A DNA stretch of 64,000 nucleotides from Hominimerdicola alba (lineage in GTDB: Bacteria > Bacillota > Clostridia > Oscillospirales > Ruminococcaceae). The translations under genes and the position numbers were made by a program. The stretch is from assembly GCF_900109655.1 (NCBI RefSeq), contig NZ_FOAT01000003.1:138321-202320 (forward strand). The letters are read 5' to 3'. Below are positions 51,721-60,261 of this stretch, piece by piece (position 1 is the stretch's first letter; every line of letters begins with the position of its first letter). The notes below the pieces were generated by a model, which was not told the origin of the DNA, searched no databases, and saw only the letters and a program-made list of their open reading frames with translations.

Positions 51721-52323
51721 TTAATGTCCTGAGTTTTTCGGAAGTTCCACCTTATCGGTGAATATGCTCTCATAGCCCGTAGCTACGGCTTTTCCCGATG
51801 CCAGATCAATGTATCTTTCCGCGTCCTTTGAATTCATTATCCGCAGATCACGGTCGGCGCTGTGCTTATCAAAGGGAAACCTCGGCAGGCTTCTCAGCAG
51901 GTCAAGGTCAGACAGCACGTTGCCAAGTCTGAAATATACATACAGCAGATAACACAGCATCAGGAATATCTCCGCCGATAATTCGTTGAACAGAAAGATA
52001 ACGAAGGGCAGTGTAAGAACTGTGGGGATAAATATGAGCCAGCGGCGTTTGATGGTCGCAGTGCTTATCATCGCGCCGCTGATTGCAAAACCGATATAAT
52101 AGAACGCCCTGCCCACAGTAAAGTTCATAGATCCGGGGACAAATCCCGATTGCTCATATGTCAGAAAGCTCGTCCAGCCGATAAATCCATATATCACCAG
52201 CGCAGGCAGCAGCGGAATAAAGGTCATCCGTGCCATTCGCTTTTGTTCCCTCAGCCTTTTGCGGTATATGTCAGCCAGATCCTCATCGGGCATGGTCATC
52301 CAGCATTCATGGAGATCTTCCAT
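51721..52323 (-). CDS. Membrane protein of unknown function
   Basis: I do not recognise this 200-residue protein. About 40 residues of helical, charged N-terminus (MEDLHECWMTMPDEDLADIY) precede four hydrophobic segments (about 38-58, 70-90, 95-115 and 118-138), and a soluble end of 60 residues contains SKDAERYIDLASG. The TTG at 52338 that opens the frame is part of the GGAGG site; the ATG at 52323 is properly spaced. It lies upstream of the FGGY kinase with a gap of 38 bases. Confidence 0.7.
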   Translation of the reverse strand: MEDLHECWMTMPDEDLADIYRKRLREQKRMARMTFIPLLPALVIYGFIGWTSFLTYEQSGFVPGSMNFTVGRAFYYIGFAISGAMISTATIKRRWLIFIPTVLTLPFVIFLFNELSAEIFLMLCYLLYVYFRLGNVLSDLDLLRSLPRFPFDKHSADRDLRIMNSKDAERYIDLASGKAVATGYESIFTDKVELPKNSGH

Positions 52324-52435
52324 ATAACTCGCCTCCAAATTGTACTTACAACTTATTATACCACATCAAATTGATGATTACAAGTCGTATGGTTGTTGAT
52401 TATTTTTCATAAATTGTGGTATTTCTTACGATGAC

Positions 52436-52475
52436 AAAAACAACGGACAGCCACACTGTGACCGCCCGCTTTTAT
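52436..52475 (-). terminator. Weak terminator after the solute-binding gene
   Basis: On the minus strand GG-ACAG / CTGT-CC can pair with a two-base bulge, followed by TTGTTTTTGTC. The stem is short, so this is tentative. Confidence 0.35.
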
Positions 52476-52489
52476 CATATATCATATTG

Positions 52490-53746
52490 TCATAATCCAA
52501 GCCTGTCTATCTTGTCCAGAGCAAGCTTGGCTTCTCTTTCAAGATTTGCATTCTTGTAATGTATATTGTAAACAGCTGTCATGTAAATATTGATCAGATC
52601 GGTGTTTTCCATGGTGGGACACATGGGCTGTATCATCGGGTCATTCATCATCTGGCGGTTAGCCTCATACTCAACGCCTTTCAGCAGACCTCTGGCTTCA
52701 AGCGCTTCAGCAGCCGCACTGCTTATGGGAGTACCCTTTGTCATTTCAAGAGAGATCGCCATATCCGAACTGTTTATCAGATAATTGACAAGCTTGCCTG
52801 CTTCCTCGGGATTAGCAGTATCCTGTCTTATCACGTACAGACCCGTGGGCTTTTCGTACCAGCCGTAGCTAAGATAGCTGTCCGTCGTCAGGAAAGGACC
52901 TATCGCCAGTTCCATCTTCATATCGTTTATAGCGTCCTCGAAGTAGCCCGGATCAGAAGCCCATGATACGGTGCCAGCGTTCTTCATCATGGCGAAATCG
53001 CGCCTGTCATATTCACTGCCAAGCTTTGAAACCTTTTCATCCACTATCCTGGTGCTAAATCTCAGCATGACTTCAAGATCTTCCTGAGTGAGCGCGGGTC
53101 TTCCATCTTCGTCAAAGGTCTTGTGGCCCGTAGTCTGCTCCATATAAGCGCAGGCTGTCATCCAGTAGAACTTCTCTGTCAGCGATATCGGATAGATATT
53201 ATCTCTGCGCATCACCGCAGCAGCCGCAAAAAGGTCGTCCCAGTTTTTGGGGATATCCAGACCATAGCTGTCGTAAAGTGTTTTATTGTATATGAATGTG
53301 ACTGCATTGAAGCCATAGGGCACAGCTTCCAGCTTGCCGTCCACCATACCGCAGCTGAGGGAACCCTCAGGATAAGTAGACAGGTCTATATCCGCCAGAT
53401 CGGTCAATTCATAAAACTCATTGCCGTCCTTGGTATATTCATACAGCCAGTCGTAATTCAGCTGCATAACGTCAGACTGTGTACCGGAATACATCTGAAC
53501 ATCAATCTGCGATTTGTATCCTGTGAATTCCGCGTACTTCGGACGTACATTTATTCCGCTCTGCTCGGTAAAAATATGCAGACCGTTCAGCGTTCTTTCG
53601 TTCCTGTCATCGGTGCCCCACCAGGAGAAGCTGATCTCAACAGGTTCATCTTCCTCTTTCAGGGTCCTTTCGTGACAGCCGCAAAGCACCAGCATGACAG
53701 CCGCAGTCAGCACCGCTGCAGATCTTTTAAAAATATGCTCCATCAT
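52490..53746 (-). CDS. Extracellular solute-binding lipoprotein
   Basis: A 418-residue family 1 (sugar-type) solute-binding lipoprotein: lipobox LVLCGC with Cys24, then EPVEISFSWWGTDDRN and the characteristic DVMQLNYDWLYEYTKDG and YGFNAVTFIYNKTLYDSYGL stretches. Such proteins usually feed sugar ABC importers, but no permease genes are nearby. Instead its start codon overlaps the stop of the degenerate-GGDEF membrane protein gene (ATGA), so the two are co-translated. A sensing role, with the binding protein presenting ligand to that membrane protein, is plausible. Confidence 0.85.
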   Translation of the reverse strand: MMEHIFKRSAAVLTAAVMLVLCGCHERTLKEEDEPVEISFSWWGTDDRNERTLNGLHIFTEQSGINVRPKYAEFTGYKSQIDVQMYSGTQSDVMQLNYDWLYEYTKDGNEFYELTDLADIDLSTYPEGSLSCGMVDGKLEAVPYGFNAVTFIYNKTLYDSYGLDIPKNWDDLFAAAAVMRRDNIYPISLTEKFYWMTACAYMEQTTGHKTFDEDGRPALTQEDLEVMLRFSTRIVDEKVSKLGSEYDRRDFAMMKNAGTVSWASDPGYFEDAINDMKMELAIGPFLTTDSYLSYGWYEKPTGLYVIRQDTANPEEAGKLVNYLINSSDMAISLEMTKGTPISSAAAEALEARGLLKGVEYEANRQMMNDPMIQPMCPTMENTDLINIYMTAVYNIHYKNANLEREAKLALDKIDRLGL

Positions 53747-55212
53747 TTGTGCGTGCTCTTTTCCTTTTTATAGATAGCGTAGCTTTTCTCGTCATCGTCT
53801 ATTGCTTCCTGAAGCGCCTTTTCAGCCATCAGATAAAGCTCGTCATAGTCAGTACTGTTGTGGGGATATACCGATGCGCCCACACAGATATGTATATCGT
53901 CCTCATTCGCCAGGTATACTGAATTCAAAGCCTCACTCATGTCGATAAGACCCTGTTTGAGGGCGTCATTTGCCTTGAAAAGATCGTACTGAGTATAGTC
54001 AGCCATTATCAGGAACTCGCCCTCGCCTGTACGTCCGAGGATATTCTTGGATTCGGGAGAATCGGTCTTCAGGAACTCCGCAAGACCGCGGTAAGACTTG
54101 ATTATAGCGCCGTTGTATCCCGATGCGCCGTAAGCCGCACGTATCTTATCAAGATTTGTTATCCTTGCGATCGCCAGCATCATCGTTGCACCCGAAACAC
54201 AGGTCTCCAGCTTATCAGCGATGATATTCTCGGCTTCTTCGGCATTTATGATACCAGTCAACATATCCACCTCCGGTGTCATAGAAGCCACAGAACCGAA
54301 TGCAGGCTCATTCTTGACGTTTATAACCAGCAGAGTCAGCGTCAGTATCAGCATCAGCATAAGTGCTATTGCCGTTTCAAGCTCCAGTTTTTTATAAAAC
54401 TCGTATGCCCCCGACATGTCTTTCAGCAGCACGATATTCCAGCCGTTTTTCAGCATTTTTTCTGTCTGTATAGTTGTATCTGAGATAACAACACAGCTGT
54501 CGCTGCTCGTCTGGTCTATATCGAATTCCTTTTTGGTGTTGCTTATGGTAATGACATTCTTATCACCGTCCATAAGCATAAGCTGTGAATCCTTAATACG
54601 CTCAGCACTTGTTATAAGGTATCTGAGTTCCTCGGTGTAAAAGCTTCCCAGGAACAGCACATTGTCGTTCGCCTGGCTTATGTAGTAGACCTTTCCCTGA
54701 TCATCGTTGATCCCTGCCACCCAGACCCTGCGGTTTTCGCCCAGCAGCCTTTTAAGGAAAGGATATACCTTGTTCTCGTTATCGCACATCAGCTCTCTGG
54801 TGCCATCCGAAAGTATCCCTGCAGCGGCATCGTTGCGATATATCAGCGTGAAATCGCAGTAGTTATCGATAATGCTGAGATCGGTCACGGTTTTTTTGAG
54901 TTCAGCCAGCCTTTGTGAATTATCATACTCCGTGCCCGTAGAGAAATTAGCCGCGTCAAAGCTCATGAGCCCCTCATCGGCAAGCACTATAACGCTGGCA
55001 TCTTCCAGCTTTTTGAAATGCATATCCAGCATAGATGCTGACTGTTCAGCGGAATTTCTTAGCAGCTCGGCTTCGTATTCAAGCTGTTTATCATAATGCA
55101 CATAGCTCTCATAGCTAAGGCATGCTGCACCTACCGCCGCCATGACGATGAGCATTATTATCATCATCGTGCGCACAGAGTGCTTCAGCTTTCTCTTACC
55201 ATCTTTTTCCAA
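53743..55212 (-). CDS. Membrane sensor with extracellular domain and degenerate GGDEF domain
   Basis: A protein of about 489 residues. A first helix (about 17-37) and a second (about 280-300) bracket a 240-residue outer domain that looks like a Cache-type sensor. The cytoplasmic part has GGDEF-family landmarks: EVDMLTGIINAEEAE (for DxLTGIxNR), and RTGEGEFLIM where active cyclases have R-GGDEF. The signature is thus GEGEF, missing the catalytic acidic residue, so cyclic-di-GMP synthesis is unlikely. The end VGASVYPHNSTDYDELYLMAEKAL fits the family. The start is probably the TTG at 55212 after GAGGT; the frame opens at another TTG, 55233. The gene overlaps the solute-binding gene. Confidence 0.8.
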   Translation of the reverse strand: MEKDGKRKLKHSVRTMMIIMLIVMAAVGAACLSYESYVHYDKQLEYEAELLRNSAEQSASMLDMHFKKLEDASVIVLADEGLMSFDAANFSTGTEYDNSQRLAELKKTVTDLSIIDNYCDFTLIYRNDAAAGILSDGTRELMCDNENKVYPFLKRLLGENRRVWVAGINDDQGKVYYISQANDNVLFLGSFYTEELRYLITSAERIKDSQLMLMDGDKNVITISNTKKEFDIDQTSSDSCVVISDTTIQTEKMLKNGWNIVLLKDMSGAYEFYKKLELETAIALMLMLILTLTLLVINVKNEPAFGSVASMTPEVDMLTGIINAEEAENIIADKLETCVSGATMMLAIARITNLDKIRAAYGASGYNGAIIKSYRGLAEFLKTDSPESKNILGRTGEGEFLIMADYTQYDLFKANDALKQGLIDMSEALNSVYLANEDDIHICVGASVYPHNSTDYDELYLMAEKALQEAIDDDEKSYAIYKKEKSTHK

Positions 55213-55243
55213 TGTACGTACCTCTATCTTCAATAACGGTCAA

Positions 55244-55383
55244 TATATCAAAATCTGACTATCCCTTTACCACACCACTTAAAATGACGTATCGACGGTG
55301 AAAAGATGACCGCCGTACTCTCATTATATTCCTTTGTCCGCTGTTAAGTCAGTTGTGTCAGCGGGATAACCATATATCAAAAT
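55244..55383. mobile_element. Miniature inverted-repeat element, copy 2, with 11-bp target duplication
   Basis: Element 55255-55372 (118 bp) starts CTGACTATCCCTTTACCACA and ends CAGCGGGATAACCA. It is flanked by TATATCAAAAT at 55244-55254 and 55373-55383. Compared with copy 1 it lacks the central hairpin. On the minus strand CTGACT (55347-55352), 18 bases, TATAAT (55323-55328) reads into the GGDEF-like gene. The rest of the 55213-55646 gap, 55384-55535, is AT-rich and shows nothing recognisable. Confidence 0.85.
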
Positions 55384-55535
55384 GCAAACGCTTCTGAACA
55401 CATTACATTTTTTATATGACCTATCAAATTTTTTGTATACAGATACATTATAGCATACCGCCGCAAAAATTCAATTATTAATTTGTAAATTATTGCATAA
55501 ATACACAGTTTTTTATGAAAATTAGTATATACAGA

Positions 55536-55568
55536 CAAAAAAATGCCCGAACCATTACGTTCGGGCAT
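55536..55568 (-). terminator. Terminator downstream of the rubrerythrin gene
   Basis: Perfect stem ATGCCCGAAC / GTTCGGGCAT (55543-55552 and 55559-55568), followed on the minus strand by seven T residues. It lies about 80 bases after the rubrerythrin stop. Confidence 0.85.
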
Positions 55569-55646
55569 CACAATAAAATACATATTCACAATATCCGCCA
55601 TGATGGGCGGCATGAAATATCGTGCTTTTATGTCTGTACAGATATA

Positions 55647-56195
55647 TTACTTGAAGTATCTGTCGTACAGACCCTTGAAGCCGCAGCCGTGTCTTGCTTC
55701 GTCCTTAGCCATTTCATGAACTGTGTCATGGACAGCATCATAGCCGAGTTCCTTAGCCTTCTTAGCCAGCTTCATCTTGCCCTCGCAGGCACCGTTTTCA
55801 GCCATATATCTCATTTCAAGGTTCTTCTTGGTGGAAGGTGTTACAACTTCACCAAGCAGTTCTGCAAACTTAGCAGCGTGCTCAGCCTCTTCCCATGCAG
55901 CCTTCTCATAGTAAAGGCCAACCTCGGGATAACCCTCTCTGTAAGCTACTCTTGCCATTGCAAGATACATACCTACCTCAGAACATTCGCCGTTGAAATT
56001 CTCTTTAAGACCGGCAACTATCTCGGGATCAAGACCCTGAGCCACGCCTACTCTGTGCTCATCAGCCCATACCAGCTCAGCAGCTTCCTTCAGCTCATCG
56101 AATTTGGAAGCGGGAGCATTACACTGAGGACATTTCTCGGGAGCAGCGTCACCTTCGTAGATATAACCGCAAATAGTGCAAACAAACTTTTTCAT
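55647..56195 (-). CDS. Rubrerythrin with N-terminal rubredoxin domain (reverse rubrerythrin)
   Basis: A 182-residue peroxide-scavenging protein of anaerobes. The rubredoxin-like iron site is at the N-terminus ([10 protein letters not shown] ... CPQC, Cys6, 9, 22, 25) and the ferritin-like diiron domain follows, with ligand motifs [30 protein letters not shown], and the C-terminal [12 protein letters not shown]. This order is the reverse of classical rubrerythrin, as in clostridial reverse rubrerythrins that act in NADH-dependent peroxide reduction. It has its own promoter with an inverted repeat in the spacer. Confidence 0.92.
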   Translation of the reverse strand: MKKFVCTICGYIYEGDAAPEKCPQCNAPASKFDELKEAAELVWADEHRVGVAQGLDPEIVAGLKENFNGECSEVGMYLAMARVAYREGYPEVGLYYEKAAWEEAEHAAKFAELLGEVVTPSTKKNLEMRYMAENGACEGKMKLAKKAKELGYDAVHDTVHEMAKDEARHGCGFKGLYDRYFK

Positions 56196-56259
56196 TAGGG
56201 TATTCCTCCTTAATTTATATTCGTTTCAATTGTTAACGTCAGACAATAGTCTTTAATAT

Positions 56260-56288
56260 ATTATTGCACATTAAGTGCATTTTGTCAA
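56260..56288 (-). promoter_or_regulatory. Rubrerythrin promoter with embedded inverted repeat
   Basis: On the minus strand TTGACA (56283-56288), 17 bases, AATAAT (56260-56265). The spacer holds TGCACTTAATGTGCA (56265-56279), a 5-bp-arm inverted repeat well placed for a repressor. It does not match the PerR box I know. The remainder of the gap to the ilvA promoter (56289-56500) shows nothing recognisable; no T-box is seen. Confidence 0.75.
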
Positions 56289-56500
56289 GACTAACTCCCA
56301 TAAAATTACAGAGGCTAATTTATACCATTTTTGTATATTTTAACAACATAAAATGTCTCCACCGCGTTGAGGAAGATATTATATCAGAAGCTTATCATCT
56401 TTTCTCCTGTTTTACCTGCAAAAGTTCAGAGAACGATCATATTATGTTTTTTCAGCATTTGCCTATCCCGAAATATCCGCTTTTTCGTGTTCACAGAATA

Positions 56501-56529
56501 TTGACAATCCAATATCTTAGTGATATAAT
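56501..56529 (+). promoter_or_regulatory. Consensus sigma-A promoter of the ilvA operon
   Basis: TTGACA (56501-56506), 17 bases, TATAAT (56524-56529), a perfect match to consensus, about 55 bases before ilvA. Confidence 0.93.
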
Positions 56530-56584
56530 ATAATTTAAAGGTTTTTACGGAAACTTAGTATTATTTGAAAAGAGGTCAATCACC

Positions 56585-57787
56585 ATGCTTACACTCGATA
56601 AAGTGTTCGACGCATCAAATGTATTAAAGGAGGTCATCAGACCTACCGCCTGTATCGCTGCTCCTCAGGTAAACCCTGACTGCAACGTTTTCCTTAAAAC
56701 GGAAAATCTCCAGATCACAGGTTCATTCAAGGTAAGAGGTGCTTATTACAGGATATCCCAGCTTTCCGATGAAGAGAAATCTCACGGTGTTATTGCTTGT
56801 TCTGCGGGCAACCACGCTCAGGGCGTTGCGCTTGCTGCTGCCAAGAACGGTATCCGTTCCATAATCTGCCTGCCTGATGGTGCGCCTATTTCAAAGGTCG
56901 AGGCTACAAGAAGCTATGGTGCTGAGATATGCCTTGTTCCCGGTGTATACGATGACGCTTATGCTGAGGCTATACGTCAGCGCGACGAGTGCGGCTACAC
57001 TTTCATACACCCATTCGATGATGAAAATGTTATCGCAGGTCAGGGCACTATCGGACTTGAGATACTCAATCAGGTAGCAAATGCCAACGTTATAGTTGTT
57101 CCCGTTGGCGGCGGCGGACTTATCTCGGGTGTTGCTTTCGCAGTAAAGCAGCTGAATCCCCGCGTAAAGGTATACGGTGTTCAGGCTGAGGGCGCGCCCT
57201 CAATGGTGAAGTCAATCGCTGAGGACAAGATACTCCGCCTTGACAGCGTTCACACCATCGCTGACGGCATTCAGGTAAAAGAGCCCGGTGCTAATACATT
57301 TGAATACTGCAAGCAGTACGTTGACGGCATAGTTACAGTTACCGATGACGAGGTAAGCTCGGCTATACTGCACCTTATCGAGAAGCAGAAGCTCATCGCA
57401 GAGGGTGCAGGCGCTGTTTCAGTTGCAGCTGTTATGTTCAACAAGATACCCGATATCAAGGGAAAGAACGTTGTATGTCTGGTTTCTGGCGGCAATATCG
57501 ATGTTACCATACTCTCCCGTGTTATCAAGAGAGGTCTGCTGAAATCGGGACGTTCCGATACGCTCACCATTCAGCTGGAAGACAAGCCCGGTCAGCTGAA
57601 AGACGTTTCCGCAACTATTGCCGACCTCGGCGCGAACGTTGTATCTATCCACCACGAGAGAGCCAGCGAGGACAGCGATATCACAGAATGCCTGCTGAGA
57701 CTTGTACTCGAAACAAGAGATTACAACCATATCCGCGATATCCGTGCAGCTCTTACCGCAAAGGGCTTCAAGATAGTAAACAAGTAA
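56585..57787 (+). CDS. ilvA: Threonine ammonia-lyase
   Basis: Pyridoxal-phosphate enzyme converting threonine (and serine) to 2-oxobutyrate (and pyruvate) plus ammonia. At 400 residues it has the PLP lysine in GSFKVRGA (Lys49), the phosphate-binding VPVGGGGLISG, and one C-terminal ACT domain (about 325-400, SDTLTIQLEDKPGQLKDV). The single ACT domain and length are those of the shorter class that includes catabolic and some biosynthetic enzymes. Its product passes through a reactive enamine, and ridA two genes downstream fits that. GAGGT precedes the ATG. Confidence 0.95.
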   Translation: MLTLDKVFDASNVLKEVIRPTACIAAPQVNPDCNVFLKTENLQITGSFKVRGAYYRISQLSDEEKSHGVIACSAGNHAQGVALAAAKNGIRSIICLPDGAPISKVEATRSYGAEICLVPGVYDDAYAEAIRQRDECGYTFIHPFDDENVIAGQGTIGLEILNQVANANVIVVPVGGGGLISGVAFAVKQLNPRVKVYGVQAEGAPSMVKSIAEDKILRLDSVHTIADGIQVKEPGANTFEYCKQYVDGIVTVTDDEVSSAILHLIEKQKLIAEGAGAVSVAAVMFNKIPDIKGKNVVCLVSGGNIDVTILSRVIKRGLLKSGRSDTLTIQLEDKPGQLKDVSATIADLGANVVSIHHERASEDSDITECLLRLVLETRDYNHIRDIRAALTAKGFKIVNK

Positions 57788-57788
57788 T

Positions 57789-58259
57789 ATGAGCACAGAA
57801 AGCGAAAAGGAAAACGACTGGGGCAAATCCGCGTCGGCTGTTGTCCTAAAGGACGGCAAAGTTCTGCTGGTAAGGCACACCTACGGCGCAGGCAAAGGTC
57901 TGCTGATAATCCCCGGCGGTTATATACGTAAAGGTGAACTTCCCGATGCTGCCTGCGAAAGAGAAGTTCTTGAAGAAACAGGAGTTACGGTCAAGGCTGA
58001 AAAGCTCATAGGCATAAGGTTCAGCGAAAAGGACTGGTACAGCGTTTTCACCGCAAGTTATATAAGCGGCGAAGCTCGCCCGGATAACGAGGAGAACAGC
58101 GAAGCTGTATGGATAGACGCTTATGAAGCCACAGAAAGGGACGATGTCCCCGACCTGACCAAATCTATGATACGGAGTGCGCTGAAAGGAACAGGGTTCG
58201 TTCAGACAGATTTTGTATCAAGAGAAAAAGAGACGGTAAAGAAGCTTTATACTATATAG
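57789..58259 (+). CDS. Nudix hydrolase
   Basis: A 156-residue Nudix-fold protein with a complete Nudix box, GYIRKGELPDAACEREVL followed by EETGV (G-x5-E-x7-REVxEExG). Nudix enzymes split nucleoside diphosphates linked to another group; the substrate here is unknown. The gene begins two bases after the ilvA stop codon with no clear ribosome binding site of its own, so it is probably translated by coupling. It lies between ilvA and ridA. Confidence 0.88.
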   Translation: MSTESEKENDWGKSASAVVLKDGKVLLVRHTYGAGKGLLIIPGGYIRKGELPDAACEREVLEETGVTVKAEKLIGIRFSEKDWYSVFTASYISGEARPDNEENSEAVWIDAYEATERDDVPDLTKSMIRSALKGTGFVQTDFVSREKETVKKLYTI

Positions 58260-58317
58260 ATATAACACGGCAGCAGCCGTGATCATAAATAACCATATTC
58301 AAAAGGAGTAATCAATT

Positions 58318-58692
58318 ATGGCAGAGACAGTTTATACCAAAACAGCACCCGATGCGATCGGACCTTATTCTCAGGCAAAGGTAGTAGGCGGACTGGTGTT
58401 CACCTCGGGACAGATAGCAATAAACCCCGCAACAGGCAATGTTGAGGCAGCTACCATAGAGGAGCAGACACATCAGGTATGCAAGAACCTCAGCGAGGTA
58501 CTGAAAGCTGCGGGAACTTCCATAGACAAGGCTGTAAAGACAGTATGCTTCCTGAAGAACATGAGCGACTTTGCAGCATTCAACGGCGTTTACGGCGAGT
58601 ATTTCACTTCCAAGCCCGCTCGTTCCTGCGTAGCGGTAAAGGAACTCCCCAAGGACGTTCTTGTCGAGGTCGAAGTAATAGCAGAAGTTTAA
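58318..58692 (+). CDS. ridA: RidA-family enamine/imine deaminase
   Basis: A 124-residue RidA (YjgF/YER057c/UK114) protein. It hydrolyses reactive 2-aminoacrylate and 2-aminocrotonate released by PLP enzymes such as IlvA. Family motifs are AIGPYSQAKVVGGLVFTSGQ, and PARSCVAVKELPKDVLVEVE with the substrate-binding Arg. AAAGGAG precedes the start. Co-operonic placement with ilvA matches the known metabolic pairing. A terminator follows at once. Confidence 0.95.
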   Translation: MAETVYTKTAPDAIGPYSQAKVVGGLVFTSGQIAINPATGNVEAATIEEQTHQVCKNLSEVLKAAGTSIDKAVKTVCFLKNMSDFAAFNGVYGEYFTSKPARSCVAVKELPKDVLVEVEVIAEV

Positions 58693-58697
58693 TGGCT

Positions 58698-58730
58698 GAG
58701 AGGATACCCGATAAAGGTATCCTCTCATTC
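58698..58730 (+). terminator. Terminator of the ilvA-nudix-ridA operon
   Basis: Perfect 11-bp stem GAGAGGATACC / GGTATCCTCTC (58698-58708 and 58716-58726) just after the ridA stop. The T-run is short. Confidence 0.7.
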
Positions 58731-58777
58731 AAAATAACAAGAATCGTTTAAATTTACAGGAAACGGAGGTAGATACT

Positions 58778-60130
58778 ATGAAAAAGATAACAGCATTCGC
58801 AGCAGCAGTTGTACTTGCATCAGGCTTTGCATTGGCAGCATTGCCGGGGGTCGGAGTATCGGCGGACAGCAGCGGCGTTGAACTGCCGATAGTCCCCATA
58901 TCCGATGATCCGGATAACTGGAATGAGAGCGAAAGCGAGGTTGCGGCAAGGGAGCTCAGCGTGACCTTTGATACGGTCATGGTATTCAAAGATGGCACCG
59001 AGAAGAAGCTCGACATTGACTTCAATCATGAGCTGAAAAAGGGCAGAACTTCATACTATGATCAATACCAAAAGACTCTGACACGTGATGAAGCAGAAAA
59101 AATGCTTTCGGATATGGGAAAAGAATATGAGGACATAGACCACGTTGAGTACAGAGTGAATGTCAAGAACGGAAAAAACACCAACTACAGCAAAGACTAT
59201 ATGCTTGATGTAAGTATAGTATACAAATTTTCAGCACACCCTGAATTTGAGTATACGGCTTCCAAACAAAGCTTGGTGATGCAGGGGATAGGTACGACCA
59301 AGACATTTGATGAGGCAAGCTCCGTCGCAGAAACATATGATTTTATGGATTTCTTTTTCATTATAGATTATGCGAACGCAAAGGTATATAAGCCTACCGA
59401 AGCGCACAAAAAAGCTATGCTCACATCATTTAAGCCATCATTTGCATTAAAGCTCAAGGACGGCACGGAGATCGCTGTAAATAATATCCAATATACGACA
59501 AAAGAGGGAACGTATGAAAATTTTACATACAATGCCGAAATCTCTGCTGAAAAAGTTAAAAAAATGATCTCCGATGCAGGCAAAGACCCCGCTGATTTTT
59601 ACAGCATCGTGGGATATGTTACCCCTAAATATCCCACAAATTCAGGTATAAGCAAGAAGTCTGCAATGACAGATCTTAGATGCGCTATCCAGTTTAACTG
59701 TGATATAAAGCCCGAATACGTTGGGAATAATTTTAGCACGATAACAGAATATAACGGTAACATAAATTTCGCAAAATCACCTGCCCTTACGATCGAGACC
59801 AAACCTTTTAGCGGGTACGCTTATCGTGAAAAAATATATCGTGAAGATCTGACATTAGACCATGTTGACAAACTTTTACTGAGATTGGATATTGATATGC
59901 ACAAAGCCGAAATGACAGGCTACACTGATCCGTCGGTCAAACTTATTGGCGATATCAACGGCGATGGTCGGGTAAATATCACCGACCTTACAAAGCTTGG
60001 GGCTCATATCAAGGGAAAGAAGCTTCTTCCCGACCCATCTATCGCAGATATCAACAAGGACAAAAAAATAAATATTACCGACTTTACAAAACTGGCAGCA
60101 CACATCAAGGGAAAGAAGCTTTTAAGTTAA
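58778..60130 (+). CDS. Secreted dockerin protein with a duplicated unknown domain
   Basis: A 450-residue exported protein: signal peptide (about 1-29, AAAVVLASGFALAALPG), two related modules, and a C-terminal type I dockerin. The modules each start with a strand plus KDGTE (VMVFKDGTEKKL; FALKLKDGTEIAV) and a helix (DEAEKMLSDMGKEYEDI; EKVKKMISDAGKDPADF). The dockerin has two calcium loops, DINGDGRVNITDLTKLGAHI and DINKDKKINITDFTKLAAHI, each followed by KGKKLL. It should dock on a cohesin scaffold at the surface. No carbohydrate-enzyme motif is seen. The gene is more AT-rich from about 59.0 kb than its neighbours. GGAGG precedes the ATG. Confidence 0.88.
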   Translation: MKKITAFAAAVVLASGFALAALPGVGVSADSSGVELPIVPISDDPDNWNESESEVAARELSVTFDTVMVFKDGTEKKLDIDFNHELKKGRTSYYDQYQKTLTRDEAEKMLSDMGKEYEDIDHVEYRVNVKNGKNTNYSKDYMLDVSIVYKFSAHPEFEYTASKQSLVMQGIGTTKTFDEASSVAETYDFMDFFFIIDYANAKVYKPTEAHKKAMLTSFKPSFALKLKDGTEIAVNNIQYTTKEGTYENFTYNAEISAEKVKKMISDAGKDPADFYSIVGYVTPKYPTNSGISKKSAMTDLRCAIQFNCDIKPEYVGNNFSTITEYNGNINFAKSPALTIETKPFSGYAYREKIYREDLTLDHVDKLLLRLDIDMHKAEMTGYTDPSVKLIGDINGDGRVNITDLTKLGAHIKGKKLLPDPSIADINKDKKINITDFTKLAAHIKGKKLLS

Positions 60131-60184
60131 TTTTACTTAACAAATTTTCTTATAAATATTGACACATTTAAATAAAAAGTATGC

Positions 60185-60235
60185 TATAATATTTACGGTA
60201 GATCGATTCTCCCCTGTTTGCGGACAGGGGAGAAT
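60185..60235 (+). promoter_or_regulatory. Antiporter promoter and leader hairpin
   Basis: TATAAT (60185-60190) with TGC before it; TTGACA at 60159-60164 is 20 bases away, longer than usual. The leader then forms a perfect 11-bp stem ATTCTCCCCTG / CAGGGGAGAAT (60206-60216, 60225-60235), followed 11 bases later by TTTTT and the AGGGGG ribosome binding site. The hairpin could control translation or premature termination. Confidence 0.6.
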
Positions 60236-60261
60236 ATTTGCGCTTTTTAGGGGGTAATAAT

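Noticed and set aside
56289-56500. T-box or other riboswitch upstream of ilvA
   Set aside because: The ilvA promoter lies only about 55 bases from the start codon, leaving no room for such a leader, and no T-box sequence was seen.
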